DNA from: Actinocrispum wychmicini
GTDB taxonomy: Bacteria > Actinomycetota > Actinomycetes > Mycobacteriales > Pseudonocardiaceae
Direction: 5' to 3'
Assembly (NCBI RefSeq): GCF_004345645.1
Contig: NZ_SLWS01000003.1
Span: 682,001 to 746,000 of the forward strand
Length of the DNA stretch: 64,000 nt
The position numbers and the translations under genes were made by a program. Numbering within the stretch: position 1 is the first letter of the stretch; each line of letters starts with the position of its first letter. Below, piece after piece: positions 1 to 8,623 of the stretch. The notes beneath the pieces were generated by a model, which saw nothing but the letters and a program-made list of their open reading frames with translations, was not told the DNA's origin and searched no databases.

Positions 1-61
1 GTAGGGTGATGAATCAGCTACGAGCCAGCGGGGCGGAGGGGTCATCGAACGTCGCCGGGGT

Positions 62-1237
62 GTGTCGGTCGCGTTGATCGTGCTGTGTCAGAGCTCGCAG
101 GCGCTGGTCGTCGGGGGCATCGCGCTGTTCCTGCCGTTGATCCGCGGCGACCTGCAGCTGACGTACGCGCAGGGCGGCGCGTTGGCGGCGGCGTCGACGT
201 TCACGTACGCGTTGATGCAGGTGCCTGTGGGTGTGTTGGCCGATCGGGTGGACACGAAGAGGCTGTTCCTGGTCGGTCTGATCGGGGTGAACGTGCTGGC
301 GTGCGCGTTCGCGGGGATTCACTCGTTCGGGTGGCTGGTGGTGACCCAGGCGGTGAGCGGGGTGTTCCGGTCGATGGCGTTCGCGCCGGGGTTGATCCTG
401 ATCGGGCGGCAGTTCTCGGCGGCGAAGCAGGCGACGGCGATGGGGTTGTACGTGGCCGGCGGGTTCTCCTCCAGCATCGTGTTGAACCTGGTGGGGCCGT
501 TGCTGGTGGGGCCGTGGGGGTGGCGCGGGGTGTTCCTGCTGTGTGCCGGGGTCGGGGTGGTGACGTTGGTGCTGTACGGGTTGGTGGGTGACGGGGGCGA
601 GGACGCCCGGGAGCGGCGTCAGCCGCCGTTGCGGGAGTTGCCGGGGTTGCTGCGGCGTCCGGTGGTGTGGGTGACCGGGGTGATCCAGTTCGTGCGGTTG
701 GCGACGACGCACGGGGTGACGATGTGGTTGCCGACGTTCGTGGTGGTGCAGAAGGGGTATTCGATCCAGACGGCCGGGTTTCTGGTGGCGATGGCGGCGG
801 CGTTGACGGCGCCGTCGAACATCTTGGGCGGGTACGTGGCGGACCGGACCGGGCGGCCGTTGGCGGTGGTCGGCGTGTCGTTGTCGGTGGTGGCGCTGTC
901 GCTGGTGGGGTTGGTGTTGGCGGACTCGTTGCCGTGGCTGATCGCGGCGGTGGCGGTGAACGCGGTGGTGATCCAGCTGTACTTCGGGCCGCTGTTCGCC
1001 ATTCCGATCCAGTACCTCGGCCGGTCGGTGGCGGGTGCGATCAGCGGGTTCGGGAACTTCTGCGCGAACCTGGGCGGGTTCACGGCGGTGTCGGTGCTGG
1101 GCGCGGTGAAGGACGCGACCGGGTCGTTCACGGTCGGGTTCGCGATGTTGGCCGGGTTGTGTCTGGTGGGGATCGGCGCGGTGGCGGTGTTGCGGCTGTT
1201 GCCGGCTCAGGCGCCGGAGAGCACGCCGAGCAGGTGA
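62..1237 (+). CDS. MFS transporter
   Basis: A 391-residue hydrophobic protein with the layout of a 12-helix major facilitator permease. The loop after the second helix reads GVLADRVDTKR, matching the MFS motif-A pattern GxLaDrxGrk. The GTG at 62 is the only start codon after an in-frame stop at 2-4, and the first membrane helix begins almost at once, so the natural N-terminus may be slightly different. No good ribosome binding site is visible (a GGAGGGG lies over 20 bases upstream). The substrate is unknown. The gene is convergent with the aldolase gene and overlaps its end by about 31 bp; its closeness to a sugar-phosphate operon suggests, but does not prove, uptake of a related compound. 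Confidence 0.8.
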   Translation: MSVALIVLCQSSQALVVGGIALFLPLIRGDLQLTYAQGGALAAASTFTYALMQVPVGVLADRVDTKRLFLVGLIGVNVLACAFAGIHSFGWLVVTQAVSGVFRSMAFAPGLILIGRQFSAAKQATAMGLYVAGGFSSSIVLNLVGPLLVGPWGWRGVFLLCAGVGVVTLVLYGLVGDGGEDARERRQPPLRELPGLLRRPVVWVTGVIQFVRLATTHGVTMWLPTFVVVQKGYSIQTAGFLVAMAAALTAPSNILGGYVADRTGRPLAVVGVSLSVVALSLVGLVLADSLPWLIAAVAVNAVVIQLYFGPLFAIPIQYLGRSVAGAISGFGNFCANLGGFTAVSVLGAVKDATGSFTVGFAMLAGLCLVGIGAVAVLRLLPAQAPESTPSR

Positions 1238-2034
1238 GCGACGGTGGCGGCCATGGCGTCGCGGGCCGGGGCGAGATACTTGCGGGGGTCGGTGGTGGTG
1301 AGGCCGTGGTCGCGCAGGGCGTTGGTGAAGGCGACGTTCAACGCCGTCCCGATGTTGATCTTGACCATGCCGTGCCGGACGGCGGCGCGCAGGGCGTCGT
1401 CGGGGACGCCGGAGGATCCGTGCAGGACAAGGGGAACCGGGAGCGCGTCGCGCAGGCGGGCGATCAGGGCGTGGTCGAGGGACGCGGTGCGGGTGTCCAT
1501 CGCGTGGGAGCTGCCGACGGCGACGGCCAGCGCGTCGACCCCGGTGGCGTCCACGAACTTGCGGGCGTCGTCGGGATCTGTGCGGACGCCGGGTGCATGG
1601 GCGCCATCTTTTCCGCCGATTTCGCCGAGTTCGGCTTCGATCCACAGGCCGTGTTTGTGTGCCCATTCGGCGGCTTCGCGGGTGGCGGTGAGGTTGTCGG
1701 CGTAGGGCAGGTGGGAGGCGTCGATCATGACCGATCCGCAGCCGGCGTCGGCGGCCTGGTGCAGCAGGATCTCGTCGTCGACGTGGTCAAGGTGCAGGGC
1801 GACCGGGACGGCGGATTCGGCGGCGAGCGCGGCGGTGGCGCGGGCGATGGGCAGCAGCCGGCCGCCGTGGAACTTCACGCAGTTCTGGCTGATCTGCAGC
1901 AGTACGGGTTGGTGGGCGGTTTCGGCGCCGGTGATGATGGCTTCGGCGTGTTCGAGGGTGATGACGTTGAACGCGCCGACGCCAACGCCGCCTTGGCGGG
2001 CGTTGTCGATGATGGCGGCGGTGGGGACGAGCAC
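1207..2034 (-). CDS. class II fructose/tagatose-bisphosphate aldolase
   Basis: A 275-residue class II (zinc-dependent) ketose-bisphosphate aldolase of the GatY/KbaY/FbaA family, which cleaves tagatose- or fructose-1,6-bisphosphate to dihydroxyacetone phosphate and glyceraldehyde-3-phosphate. Visible signatures are HLDH at 81-84 (catalytic Asp83, zinc His84), GSSH with zinc His177, LHGSSG with zinc His205, and KINIGT at 225-230 for phosphate binding. The short length resembles GatY/KbaY rather than the longer glycolytic FbaA. It is the last gene of a four-gene operon and starts 3 bp after the PfkB-type kinase. Tagatose versus fructose specificity cannot be read from sequence; the neighbouring SIS and ROK genes favour an amino-sugar/tagatose route. 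Confidence 0.9.
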   Translation of the reverse strand: MLVPTAAIIDNARQGGVGVGAFNVITLEHAEAIITGAETAHQPVLLQISQNCVKFHGGRLLPIARATAALAAESAVPVALHLDHVDDEILLHQAADAGCGSVMIDASHLPYADNLTATREAAEWAHKHGLWIEAELGEIGGKDGAHAPGVRTDPDDARKFVDATGVDALAVAVGSSHAMDTRTASLDHALIARLRDALPVPLVLHGSSGVPDDALRAAVRHGMVKINIGTALNVAFTNALRDHGLTTTDPRKYLAPARDAMAATVAHLLGVLSGA

Positions 2035-2037
2035 GGG

Positions 2038-2898
2038 TCAGGCCTCCTTGACCTGGATGAGGTCGGTGAACTCGCGGTAGGTGGCCTCGTCGTAGGCGCC
2101 CGCGGTGGGGGTGTTGACCGCGGCGGCGGACAGGGCGATCGCGTCGGCGAGGATGGCCGGCCACGGGGTGCCGGTGGCGATGCCGCGGGCGAACGCGGCG
2201 GTGAACGCGTCGCCGGCGCCGGTCGGGTTGCCGGAAAGGACGCGGGGTGGCTGGCCGTGCCAGGTGCCGTCGGGGGTGGTCAGGAGGGCGCCGTCGGCAC
2301 CGAGGGTGGCGGCGACGGGGACGCCGAGGGCGGCACAGTCGGCCGGTAGGTCAGGAATTCGGCCGAGCAGCCGGGCCAGTTCGTCGATGTTGGGTTTGAC
2401 CAGGGCGGGGCGGGCGGTGAGGCCGTGCCGGAGCGGTTCGCCGTCGGTGTCGAGGATGACCGGGGCGGGTGCGCGGCGGATCAGGTCGGCGTACGCGTCG
2501 GCGGGCAGTCCGGGTGGCAGGCTGCCGGACAGGACGATCACTTGGGCGTCCCGGGCGAGGGTGTCGAAGTGGGTGCGGAACGCGGCCCACTCCCCTGCGC
2601 TGATCACCGGGCCGGGTTCGTTGAACAGGGTGGCGCTGTCGTCCTGTGTGGACAGTACGGTGGTGGTGCGGCGGCTCGGTCCGGCGATCGGCACGAAGTC
2701 GGGCAGGTTCAGTTCGGGGCCGGCCAGGCCGGTGGCGTGCACGGGTTCGCCGAGCTGGGTCAGTACGTCGGCGACGTTGACGCCTTTGCCGCCGGGTCGG
2801 GTGTGGACGTCGCGGACGCGGTGTGTGGTGCCGGCGTTGAGGGCCTCGACGCGGTAGGTGACGTCCAGGGCGGCGTTGAGGGTGACGGTGAGGATCAT
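2038..2898 (-). CDS. PfkB-family 1-phosphofructokinase / tagatose-6-phosphate kinase
   Basis: A 286-residue PfkB (ribokinase-fold) sugar-phosphate kinase of the LacC/FruK type. It starts MILTVTLNAALD with the substrate Asp12, carries the GGKGxN signature at 36-41, and ends with GNPTGAGDAF, in which Asp230 is the expected catalytic base. It probably phosphorylates tagatose-6-phosphate or fructose-1-phosphate to the bisphosphate used by the downstream aldolase. The ATG at 2898 overlaps the stop of the ROK gene (ATGA), implying translational coupling, and is preferred over a longer in-frame extension that would run through the ROK gene. Confidence 0.88.
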   Translation of the reverse strand: MILTVTLNAALDVTYRVEALNAGTTHRVRDVHTRPGGKGVNVADVLTQLGEPVHATGLAGPELNLPDFVPIAGPSRRTTTVLSTQDDSATLFNEPGPVISAGEWAAFRTHFDTLARDAQVIVLSGSLPPGLPADAYADLIRRAPAPVILDTDGEPLRHGLTARPALVKPNIDELARLLGRIPDLPADCAALGVPVAATLGADGALLTTPDGTWHGQPPRVLSGNPTGAGDAFTAAFARGIATGTPWPAILADAIALSAAAVNTPTAGAYDEATYREFTDLIQVKEA

Positions 2899-3788
2899 GT
2901 GAGCCGCCACGCCGAGATCGCCGCCCCGAGCCGGCCGGCGGTCGCGCCCAGGGCGGCTTTGACCACGCGTGGCGCGGCGCGCCACGTGATGCGGGCGGCG
3001 AGTTCGGCGCGGATGGGGTCCAGCAGGGTGTCGCCGGCTTCGGCGAGGCCGCCGCCGATGACGATCAGTTCCGGGTCCAGGTACATGGTGTACGTGGTGA
3101 GGGCGGCGCCGAGCGCGTGGATGGCGTCGGTGACGACTTTCCGCGCGACCGGGTCGGTGGCGGCGATGACGTCGGCCGCGCTGAGCGACGGTTGGCCGTA
3201 GCGGCGGACGATGGCGGCGGCCGAGGCGTACGTCTCCAGGCATCCACGTTGCCCGCACGCGCAGGGTTCGTCGCCGAAGGGGACGGGTGCGTGGCCGATC
3301 TCCCCCGCCATGCCGTCGGCGCCGCGGTAGGGCTGGCCGCCGAGGAACACGGTGCCGGCGACGCCGGTGCCGATCGGCAGGAACAGGAAGTCCTGGACGC
3401 CTTGGGCGGCGCCGAACCGGGCCTCGGCCAGTGCGCCGGCGCGGACGTCGTGCACCAGCGCGACCGGCAGCCGCAGGTGTCGGGTGGCGATGTCGCGCAG
3501 GGGCAGGTCGCGCCAGCCGAGGTTGGTGGAGTAGCGGGCGATGCCGTTCTCCTCGTCGACGATCCCGGGCACGGCCAGCCCGACGGCGTCCGGTTGGCCG
3601 GCCCCGTTGTTTTCAGCCCCGTCGTTTGCGGCACTGTCGCGCAGGTCGGCGGCGAAACGAAGGATGCCTTCGACGGTGTCGGGCTGCCGTGGGGTGGGGC
3701 GTTGTTCGACCGCGGTGGCGGTGCCGTCGGGCGCGATGACCGCGCCTTTCATGAGCGTTCCGCCGACGTCCAGCGCGACGACTGTCAT
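2895..3788 (-). CDS. ROK-family sugar kinase
   Basis: A 297-residue ROK kinase. It has the ATP-binding LDVGGT near residue 6, a catalytic-region HDVRAG (Asp114), GEIGH with zinc His166, and the zinc-binding Cys set CxCGQRGCLE (Cys176, Cys178, Cys183). Family members phosphorylate glucose, N-acetylglucosamine, N-acetylmannosamine or related hexoses. It overlaps both neighbours by 4 bp (SIS gene upstream, PfkB downstream), so it belongs to the operon and probably performs the first phosphorylation. No PTS gene is present here, which fits a pathway that imports free sugar and phosphorylates it inside the cell. The usual NDxNxA around the catalytic Asp reads HDVRAG. Confidence 0.88.
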   Translation of the reverse strand: MTVVALDVGGTLMKGAVIAPDGTATAVEQRPTPRQPDTVEGILRFAADLRDSAANDGAENNGAGQPDAVGLAVPGIVDEENGIARYSTNLGWRDLPLRDIATRHLRLPVALVHDVRAGALAEARFGAAQGVQDFLFLPIGTGVAGTVFLGGQPYRGADGMAGEIGHAPVPFGDEPCACGQRGCLETYASAAAIVRRYGQPSLSAADVIAATDPVARKVVTDAIHALGAALTTYTMYLDPELIVIGGGLAEAGDTLLDPIRAELAARITWRAAPRVVKAALGATAGRLGAAISAWRLT

Positions 3789-4663
3789 GTGAGGATGACG
3801 GAGCGGGTCAGGGCGCGTGGTTGGTCGGGGTCGAGGTGCCGCAGGGTGGCCAGTTCGATCGCCATGCGTTGGGCGCGGACCAGTTCGGCCTGCGGGTCGA
3901 GCAGGCTGGGTTCGAGTTCGGCGCCGGTGGCGCGGACCTCGTCGACGAGGCCGTCGGGGGCGTCGCCGAACATCCAGACCAGGGAGGCGACGTCGGCGAT
4001 GGCGATCGGGCCGTGCCGGTACTCCATGCCCGGGTAGGACTCGGCCCAGGCCTGGGCGGCTTCGCGGGTTTTGAGGGCGGCTTCGTGGGCCAGGCCGACG
4101 GTCCAGCCGGTGCCGAGGAAGGTGAACTGGCGGAAGCCGGCGAGGTCGCCGGGCAGCGGCATGACGAGGGCGCGTTCGGCCTGCGCCGGCAGCGTGGACA
4201 CGTCCTGGCCGAGGTGGGCGCGCAGCAGGGTGAGCAGTGAGGTCGGGAACCGGGTCTGCACGACCGACTGCTCATCGGCGAAGTCCAGGGCGATCACGTG
4301 GTCGACGTGATCGCGCACGGGGGTTGTCGGCGCGGCGGTGATCGCCAGTGTCGCGGTTTTCCCGTAGACGGCGGCCATGGTGCGCAGGATCTCGGTGGTG
4401 GTGCCGGACCGGGAGATCGCGACGACGCGGTCGTAGCGGCGGCCGGTGGGGAACTCGGAGGCGGGCCAGGCGTCGGTGTCGCCTTGACCGGCGGTTTCCC
4501 GTAAGGCCGCGTAGGTCTGGGCCATGAACAGCGAGGTGCCGCAGCCGATCACGGCGACCCGCTCGCCGGGTTGGGGCAGGCCGGTGGGCCGGGTGGCGGC
4601 CAGGTCGGCGGCTTGGCGCCAGCAGTCGGGTTGGCTGGCGATCTCCCATGACGCGTGACTCAT
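3785..4663 (-). CDS. SIS-domain sugar isomerase/deaminase (AgaS-like)
   Basis: A 292-residue protein built from two sugar-isomerase (SIS) domains, the arrangement found in AgaS-type galactosamine-6-phosphate deaminase/isomerases and in the C-terminal half of GlmS. SIS features include VIGCGTSLFMAQT near the start, VVAISRSGTTTE with the phosphate-binding SxSGxT pattern, and a second domain around FLGTGWTVGLAHEAALK. A start at ATG 4663 (MSHASW) is chosen because GGAG lies 4 bp upstream; a TTG at 4684 would add seven residues. It is the first gene of the operon and faces the DeoR regulator. AgaS-like is inferred from neighbours; a related isomerase remains possible. Confidence 0.82.
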   Translation of the reverse strand: MSHASWEIASQPDCWRQAADLAATRPTGLPQPGERVAVIGCGTSLFMAQTYAALRETAGQGDTDAWPASEFPTGRRYDRVVAISRSGTTTEILRTMAAVYGKTATLAITAAPTTPVRDHVDHVIALDFADEQSVVQTRFPTSLLTLLRAHLGQDVSTLPAQAERALVMPLPGDLAGFRQFTFLGTGWTVGLAHEAALKTREAAQAWAESYPGMEYRHGPIAIADVASLVWMFGDAPDGLVDEVRATGAELEPSLLDPQAELVRAQRMAIELATLRHLDPDQPRALTRSVILT

Positions 4664-4810
4664 TTGACTCCAGACTGTGAGCAATTCTGCTTCATACTAC
4701 GCAGAACAGTGCATGTTTGCGCAAGACAGTTCGTGCTTCTTGGCGTGCCGACGTGTTTACTGTGACGATCTGCATCGATTGAACGCCGCGTAGGGCGCTG
4801 GAGGAACCGC
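4664..4810. promoter_or_regulatory. divergent promoter region of the sugar operon and deoR
   Basis: The 147 bp between the SIS gene and the DeoR gene is AT-richer than its surroundings and must hold both promoters. It contains the 8-bp palindrome TTGCGCAA at 4717-4724 and short repeated words (GCAGAA, GTTT). I cannot define a -10/-35 pair or the DeoR operator with confidence. Confidence 0.45.
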
Positions 4811-5596
4811 ATGACGTCGCACGAGCGATGGAACGCTCTGCTGGAGATCATCGCTCGGGACGGGCGCCTGGAGGTCGAGTCGGCCGCCAGCGAGCTGGAC
4901 GTGTCCACCGCGACGATCCGCCGCGACCTCGATCGCCTGGCGCAACAGCAGATGGTCACCCGCACCCGGGGCGGCGCGACCGCCAACAACGTGTCCTACG
5001 ACCTGCCCCTGCGGTACAAGACCGCGCGGCACGCCACCGAGAAGGAACGGATCGCGCGCGCGGCGGCCGCGCTGATCAGGCCCGGCGCGGTGGTCGGCCT
5101 CAACGGCGGCACAACCACGACCGAGGTGGCGCGCGCCCTTGCCACGCGCGCGGACCTGCACGCGGCGAGCGGCGAACCGGCACTCACGGTCGTGACGAAC
5201 GCGTTGAACATTGCCAACGAGCTCACCGTCCGGCAGCACGTGAAGATCGTGGTCACCGGAGGCGTCGTCCGACCGCAGTCCTACGAGCTCACCGGACCGT
5301 TGGGCACACTCGTGCTGGAACAGCTGGTCATGGACCACCTGTTCCTCGGCGTGGACGCGGTCAGCGCGGCCGCCGGCGCCACCGCGTACAACGAGGGCGA
5401 GGCGAGCATCAACCAGCTGATGGTCGCGCGCAGCCGGCAGGTCATCGTGGTCGCCGACTCGTCGAAACTCGGCCGGTACGCCTTCGCCCGGATCTGCGAG
5501 ATCAAACAGGTGAACGCGGTGATCACCGACTCCGGCGCGGACTCGGCGGTGGTCGCGGAGTTCGCCGACGCGGGAGTACAGGTCATCCGCGCCTGA
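4811..5596 (+). CDS. DeoR/GlpR-family transcriptional regulator
   Basis: A 261-residue DeoR-family repressor. The N-terminal winged helix-turn-helix has the family signature VSTATIRRDLDRL at 31-43, followed by TRTRGGA. The C-terminal sugar-phosphate sensor domain shows LNGGTTTTEVA (97-107), VVTNALNIANEL, VVTGG, and DHLFLGVDAV. Such regulators sense phosphorylated sugar intermediates. It is transcribed divergently from the SIS-ROK-PfkB-aldolase operon and is its obvious candidate regulator. Confidence 0.92.
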   Translation: MTSHERWNALLEIIARDGRLEVESAASELDVSTATIRRDLDRLAQQQMVTRTRGGATANNVSYDLPLRYKTARHATEKERIARAAAALIRPGAVVGLNGGTTTTEVARALATRADLHAASGEPALTVVTNALNIANELTVRQHVKIVVTGGVVRPQSYELTGPLGTLVLEQLVMDHLFLGVDAVSAAAGATAYNEGEASINQLMVARSRQVIVVADSSKLGRYAFARICEIKQVNAVITDSGADSAVVAEFADAGVQVIRA

Positions 5597-5612
5597 GGCG
5601 CACAATCAGCGC

Positions 5613-6392
5613 GTGCCCGTCGCGATCGTCGCCGCTGCCCTGGTGGCGCTGCTGGTGGCCGGTGTCTGGGTGGGTCAGCGCCGGTTCGTCTACTTCCCGA
5701 CCAGGCTGAGCGGCCCGACACCGCCGAACGCGCAGCCGGTCATCCTGCGCACGTCGGACGGTGTGGAACTGGGCGCGTGGCTGTTCCCCGCGCCTGGCCC
5801 GGTCGTGCTGGTGGCCAACGGCAACGCCGGCAGCCGCGCCGACCGCACCCCGCTGGCGGACGCCCTGGTCGCGGTCGGCCTGTCGGTGCTGCTGTTCGAC
5901 TATCGCGGGTTCGGCGGAAACCACGGCCGCCCGAGCGAACGCGGGCTGGCGTTGGACGCGCGGGCGGCGTACCGGTTCCTGACCCACGACCGGCAGGTCC
6001 CGCCCGACCAGGTGATCTTCTACGGCGAGAGCCTCGGGTCGGCGGTGGTCACCGAGCTGGCGACCGAGTACCCGCCGGCCGGGTTGCTGCTGCGGTCGCC
6101 GTTCGTGGATCTCGCGTCGGTCGGCCGGGAGGTGTTCCCGTTCCTGCCGGTCCGGCTCATGCTGCGGGACCGGTACCCGCTCGCCGCGACGATCGCGTCG
6201 GTGGCGGTGCCGACCACGGTCGTGCTCGGCACGGCGGACGTGATCGTGCGGCCGGAGCAGAGCCGGCGGGTCGCTGAGATCGCCTCGGCGACCCTGGTGG
6301 AAGTCCCCGGCGCCGGCCACAACGACCTCGTGCTGCTCAACGGCCCGCAGCTGGTGGCCGCCGTGCAGGAGCTGGCTAGGACAGCGGGCTGA
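5613..6392 (+). CDS. alpha/beta hydrolase, membrane-anchored (BEM46/ABHD13-like)
   Basis: A 259-residue alpha/beta hydrolase. Residues 4-20 form a hydrophobic N-terminal anchor, followed by the FVYFPTRL segment typical of the BEM46/ABHD13 group. The nucleophile elbow is GESLGS (Ser140), the acid is probably Asp in GTADVIV, and the His is in GAGHND near the C-terminus. The GTG start lies 16 bp after the DeoR stop, so co-transcription with the regulator is possible. The substrate is unknown; the family includes membrane-associated esterases and lipases. Confidence 0.82.
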   Translation: MPVAIVAAALVALLVAGVWVGQRRFVYFPTRLSGPTPPNAQPVILRTSDGVELGAWLFPAPGPVVLVANGNAGSRADRTPLADALVAVGLSVLLFDYRGFGGNHGRPSERGLALDARAAYRFLTHDRQVPPDQVIFYGESLGSAVVTELATEYPPAGLLLRSPFVDLASVGREVFPFLPVRLMLRDRYPLAATIASVAVPTTVVLGTADVIVRPEQSRRVAEIASATLVEVPGAGHNDLVLLNGPQLVAAVQELARTAG

Positions 6393-6765
6393 ACAGGTCG
6401 ACGCCGTTGCCGTCCGGGTCGTGCACCACCGCGTACCGCATCCCCCAGAACGCGTCCCACGGCTCCTTGTGGCCCTTGTACCCGGCAGCCACCAACGAGG
6501 CGTACAGCTTGTCGACCTCCGCCGGGGTGTCCGCCTGGAACGCCAGGCTCATGCCGTGGCCGGTGCCGCGGTCGTAGCCCGGGTCGAAGGAGCGGATCGT
6601 GTCGATGGTGTCCCACGCGACCCGCATCCCGCCCGGCAGCTCCCAGTCCACGTGCGGCTCGGTGTCCTGCGACGCGGGCACGGCCAGTCCCAGGAGCCGG
6701 TAGAACGCCAACGACCGGGCCATGTCCTCGACCACGATCTCGATCACACTCAGTCGAACAGTCAT
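6376..6765 (-). CDS. VOC/glyoxalase-fold protein
   Basis: A 129-residue protein of the vicinal-oxygen-chelate fold. It has the usual opening (LSVIEIVVEDMARSLAFYRLLG) and the closing phrase AVVHDPDGNGVDLFSP, as in glyoxalase/bleomycin-resistance/dioxygenase proteins. The start at ATG 6765 begins MTVRLSV; a longer in-frame start would add ten Ala/Arg-rich residues without family support. It is convergent with the hydrolase gene, overlapping by about 17 bp. The ligand or reaction cannot be assigned. Confidence 0.8.
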   Translation of the reverse strand: MTVRLSVIEIVVEDMARSLAFYRLLGLAVPASQDTEPHVDWELPGGMRVAWDTIDTIRSFDPGYDRGTGHGMSLAFQADTPAEVDKLYASLVAAGYKGHKEPWDAFWGMRYAVVHDPDGNGVDLFSPLS

Positions 6766-6816
6766 GCCGGCGACGCTAGCCCGCGCCGCCGGCACCCGTC
6801 TTGAACGGAACGGACA

Positions 6817-8613
6817 TCACTCCACGGTGACCGACTTGGCCAGGTTGCGGGGCTTGTCGATGTCCCGGCCCAGCGCCGCGGCCACGTGGTAGGCCAGCAT
6901 CTGCAGCGGCACGGTCAGCAGGATCGGGTCCAGCTCGGGCTCGTTGGCCGGCACCCGCAGCTCCGCGTCGGCCAGCCCGGCCGGCAGCTCGGCGTTGGTC
7001 ACCGCGATCACCGGCCCGCCGCGCGCCTTGATCTGCTCGATCGTGCCGATGTTCTTGGCCAGCAGCTCGTCCCGCGGCACCACCACGACCGACGGCATCT
7101 CCGGGTCGATCAACGCCAACGGGCCGTGCTTCAACTCCGCCGCCTGGTACGCCTCGGCGTGCACGTACGAGATCTCCTTGAGCTTCTGCGCGCCTTCCCG
7201 CGCCACCGGCCAGCCCCGCACCCGGCCGATGAAGAACATGTGCCGCGCGCTGGCGTACTTGCCGGCGATGTCCGCGACCTCCTGGTCGGTGCGCAGCACC
7301 GACTCGATCTGCTCCGGCAACGCCTGCAACGCCGACACCAGCCGGGCGCCGTGTGCCGCGGACAGGTCACGGATCCGGCCCAGCCACAGCGCGAGCATCG
7401 CGAACGACACCGTCATGTTCGTGAACGCCTTCGTGGAGGCCACCGACACCTCCGGCCCGGCGTGCAGGAACACGCCGCTGCCGCACTCCCTGGCCACCGC
7501 GCTGCCGACCACGTTCACCGCGCCGATCACGTTGCCGCCCTTGCGTTTCAGCTCCTGCACCGCGGCCAGCGTGTCCAGTGTCTCGCCGGACTGGCTGATC
7601 GCCACGTACAGCGTGTCGGAGTCGACGACCGGGTTGCGGTAGCGGAACTCCGACGCCGGTTCGGCGTCCGCCGGGATCCGCGCCAGCTCCTCCACCAGGT
7701 TCGCGCCGATCTGCCCGGCGTAGTACGCGGTGCCGCAGCCGAGGAACTTCACCCGCCGCACCTCACGCAGGTCCCGCGGGTCCAGCCGCAACCCGCCCAG
7801 GTGCGCGGTGGCGAACCGGGTGTCCAGACGGCCACGCAACGCCCGGCGCACCGCCTCGGGCTGCTCGGCCATCTCCTTGCGCATGAAGTCGGAGTACTCC
7901 CCCAACTCGTAGTCGTCGTCGGTGAGCTCCACCGTCTCCGCGCGGCCACTGGTCTGGAAGTCGCCGGCGCGCACCGTCGCGATCTCGCCGTCCTCCAGGT
8001 ACACCACGCGCTGGGTGTGCCGGACCAGGGCGGACACGTCCGACGCGATGAACATCTCGCCCTCGCCGACCCCGAGCACGATCGGGCTGCCGTTGCGGGC
8101 CACCACCAGCTCACCGGGGCGGCGCGCGTCCAACACGACCAGACCGTACGTGCCTTCCACAGCCCGCAGCACGGCCCGGACCGCGCCCTCCAGCGACTCG
8201 TGCTGTTGCGCGGCGGCGGCGATCATGTGCGCGAGCGCCTCGGTGTCGGTCTCCGACACCAGCGTCACGCCGTTGGCCTGCAGCTTGCCGCGCAGCTCGT
8301 CGGCGTTCTCCACGATCCCGTTGTGCACCACCGCGAACCGGCCGGACGTGTCGGTGTGCGGGTGCGCGTTGACGTCGGTGACCTCACCGTGGGTGGCCCA
8401 CCGGGTGTGCGCGATCCCGACCGTGCCCTGGGCCTTGCCGACCAGGTCGTTGAGCTCCCGCACCCGCACGGCCGCCTTGTGCACCTTCAGCCGGCCGCGG
8501 TGCACCAGCGCGAGCCCGGCCGAGTCGTATCCCCGGTACTCCAGCCGGCGCAGTCCTTCCACGAGCACCGGCGCCGCTTCCCGGTGCCCGACATAGCCGA
8601 CGATCCCGCACAT
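6817..8613 (-). CDS. glmS: glutamine-fructose-6-phosphate aminotransferase (isomerizing)
   Basis: A 598-residue GlmS, which makes glucosamine-6-phosphate from fructose-6-phosphate and glutamine, the first step of UDP-GlcNAc and peptidoglycan synthesis. The N-terminal class II amidotransferase begins MCGIVGYVG with nucleophile Cys2 and contains RWATHG and HNGIVEN. The C-terminal half carries two SIS domains (GCGTAYYAG, AISQSGETLDT, SVASTKAFT) and ends DKPRNLAKSVTVE, the conserved GlmS tail. An AAAGGACC Shine-Dalgarno precedes the ATG. It lies 10 bp downstream of a small conserved gene and is probably co-transcribed with it. No glmS ribozyme is seen upstream. Confidence 0.96.
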   Translation of the reverse strand: MCGIVGYVGHREAAPVLVEGLRRLEYRGYDSAGLALVHRGRLKVHKAAVRVRELNDLVGKAQGTVGIAHTRWATHGEVTDVNAHPHTDTSGRFAVVHNGIVENADELRGKLQANGVTLVSETDTEALAHMIAAAAQQHESLEGAVRAVLRAVEGTYGLVVLDARRPGELVVARNGSPIVLGVGEGEMFIASDVSALVRHTQRVVYLEDGEIATVRAGDFQTSGRAETVELTDDDYELGEYSDFMRKEMAEQPEAVRRALRGRLDTRFATAHLGGLRLDPRDLREVRRVKFLGCGTAYYAGQIGANLVEELARIPADAEPASEFRYRNPVVDSDTLYVAISQSGETLDTLAAVQELKRKGGNVIGAVNVVGSAVARECGSGVFLHAGPEVSVASTKAFTNMTVSFAMLALWLGRIRDLSAAHGARLVSALQALPEQIESVLRTDQEVADIAGKYASARHMFFIGRVRGWPVAREGAQKLKEISYVHAEAYQAAELKHGPLALIDPEMPSVVVVPRDELLAKNIGTIEQIKARGGPVIAVTNAELPAGLADAELRVPANEPELDPILLTVPLQMLAYHVAAALGRDIDKPRNLAKSVTVE

Positions 8614-8623
8614 AGAGGTCCTT

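Noticed and set aside
14..1666. Long Arg/Pro/His-rich reading frame on the minus strand opposite the first transporter and the aldolase
   Set aside because: Composition is that of a GC-rich antisense frame, with no family features, and it covers two genes with clear domain matches on both strands.
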